DNA of 6,201 bases from Anaerolineae bacterium (GTDB lineage: Bacteria > Chloroflexota > Anaerolineae > Aggregatilineales > Phototrophicaceae): NCBI GenBank assembly GCA_020848855.1, contig JADLHH010000187.1, positions 1-6,201 of the forward strand. Direction: 5' to 3'. The translations under genes were made by a program, and so were the position numbers. Below the pieces are notes generated by a model. The model did not search any database, was not told where the DNA came from, and worked only from the letters and a program-made list of their open reading frames with translations. This document shows, piece after piece, positions 5,168 through 6,201 of the stretch (position 1 is the first letter of the stretch; every line of letters begins with the position of its first letter).

Positions 5168-6190
5168 ATGCATAAATTCGGGTTGATCGCCGCCCTGCTG
5201 CTCGTCCTGACCGTCGGCAGCGCTTCAGCGCAGGAGCTTCCACGCCGCGACCAGCTTTCGCCCGGTCAGTGGTGGCAGCTATCCCCCGGCGGCGAGACGA
5301 TCTGCGGGCACGGCGCGCCGTACAGCTTCTATTTCCGCGATAACCCCGGTCAGGATTTGCTGATCTACTTTCAGGGCGGCGGCATGTGCTGGAACGAGCA
5401 GACGTGCAGCCCCACTGGCGACAAAACCTTCGACGAGGCGATCAACCCCGGCGACCCCAGCGACAATCCGGGACTGTTCCCGGTCGGCATATTCGATCTC
5501 GGCAACCCCGAAAACCCCTTCCTCAACTACGACATGCTCTACGTCAACTACTGCTCCGGCGACATGCACACCGGCAACAACGTCAGCGGGCTGACGTACC
5601 ACGACGTGTATTATGAAATCAAGAACCGGGGCGCGGTCAACGCATCTTACGCGCTCAACTGGGCGTACAACAACATCCCCATCCCGGATTCGGTGTTCGT
5701 CACCGGGTGCAGCGCCGGCGCGGTCGGCGCAGCGTTCTGGGGCGCAGATATCAGGGCGCATTATCCGAACCAGCGCGTCACCGTACTGGGCGATTCGGGC
5801 GGCGGCTGGCGCGGCATCGGCGGGGCGACGTGGAACCTGTGGGGCACGAATTATCAGGGCGCGACCGGCGGAAACGTCAACAATGCCCAGTTCTACGTCG
5901 GCGCAGCGCGGCAGGGCGCGCGTATCGCCCAGTACAACACCGCCAGCGACGAGACGCAGAGCTTCTTCTACTACGTCGGCTTCAGCACCGTCCAGTACGA
6001 CGAAGCCCTGCGCGCCAACCTGCGCGACATCTCGCGCGGCTCGGGCAGCTTCCGGTCGTATACTATGTACGGCGATTTACACTGCATCCTGCCGCGCGCC
6101 GAGTTCTACACCTACACGATGGGCAGCGACCGCGTGCGTGATTGGGTTGCGAGCCTCGCGGCAGGTGAGCCGGTCAACAACATCTCGTGA
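5168..6190 (+). CDS. Secreted pectinacetylesterase/Notum-family carboxylesterase
   Basis: Predicted exported serine esterase of the family that includes plant pectinacetylesterases and animal Notum; it would remove acyl groups from polysaccharide or other conjugates outside the cytoplasm. From the ATG at 5168 the protein has 340 residues. Residues 1-22 are a signal peptide (KF, then a Leu/Ala-rich core ending SASA-QE). The oxyanion motif FQGGGMCW is at 68-75. The nucleophile is Ser182 in GCSAGAVG (180-187). Asp261 in SDETQ corresponds to the DxxQ acid position, and His305 in DLHCI to the catalytic His-Cys. C46, C74, C80, C129, C181 and C306 are available for disulfides, fitting export. The open frame begins at 5078, but GGGAG (5156-5160), 7 bases before 5168, and the signal peptide fix the start. 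It follows DUF2442 by 70 nt. The substrate is uncertain, as bacterial members are poorly characterised. Confidence 0.9.
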   Translation: MHKFGLIAALLLVLTVGSASAQELPRRDQLSPGQWWQLSPGGETICGHGAPYSFYFRDNPGQDLLIYFQGGGMCWNEQTCSPTGDKTFDEAINPGDPSDNPGLFPVGIFDLGNPENPFLNYDMLYVNYCSGDMHTGNNVSGLTYHDVYYEIKNRGAVNASYALNWAYNNIPIPDSVFVTGCSAGAVGAAFWGADIRAHYPNQRVTVLGDSGGGWRGIGGATWNLWGTNYQGATGGNVNNAQFYVGAARQGARIAQYNTASDETQSFFYYVGFSTVQYDEALRANLRDISRGSGSFRSYTMYGDLHCILPRAEFYTYTMGSDRVRDWVASLAAGEPVNNIS

Positions 6191-6201
6191 GCCGAATGTG
6201 A

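Noticed and set aside
5279..5761. Minus-strand 160-codon frame inside the esterase gene
   Set aside because: Shadow of the esterase; low-complexity Val/Ala/Asp composition typical of antisense GC-rich frames.

Overview
The window is 6.2 kb of GC-rich bacterial chromosome, about 60-70% GC in most genes. I see no rRNA, tRNA, CRISPR array, transposase or phage gene. A sigma factor with an RskA-type anti-sigma factor, clean Shine-Dalgarno sites, AGTRCTG heptamer repeats between genes and a bacterial pectinacetylesterase/Notum relative would all fit a free-living Chloroflexota-like bacterium. That taxonomic guess rests on memory of gene and repeat types, not on a search.

Layout. Positions 1-1238 (minus strand) hold an ECF sigma factor followed by its membrane-bound anti-sigma factor, which is cut by the left edge. 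Positions 1239-1461 hold a candidate promoter for that pair and a large imperfect hairpin made of heptamer repeats. Positions 1462-2718 (minus) encode a LarA-family nickel-pincer racemase/epimerase. Its strong -10 box and Shine-Dalgarno site fix the start 20 codons inside the longest open frame. Position 2719-2876 is a divergent intergenic region. From 2877 onward everything reads on the plus strand: an alpha/beta hydrolase (2877-3734), a D-lyxose isomerase-type cupin (3808-4503), a DUF4160 gene broken by two single-base losses (4566-4797), an intact DUF2442 gene (4810-5097) and a secreted pectinacetylesterase-like hydrolase (5168-6190). No gene-free stretch exceeds 300 bases.

How the parts may fit. 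The sigma/anti-sigma pair is a self-contained signalling module. LarA, the hydrolase and the lyxose isomerase could serve hydroxy-acid and pentose catabolism, and the secreted esterase could act on plant-type polysaccharide, but the link is only proximity. DUF4160 and DUF2442 form a small two-gene cassette with lower GC (about 52% over 4501-5100 by hand count). I find no clear new multi-gene system. The points most worth checking are the double frameshift in DUF4160, the heptamer hairpin beside larA, and the DUF4160/DUF2442 cassette.
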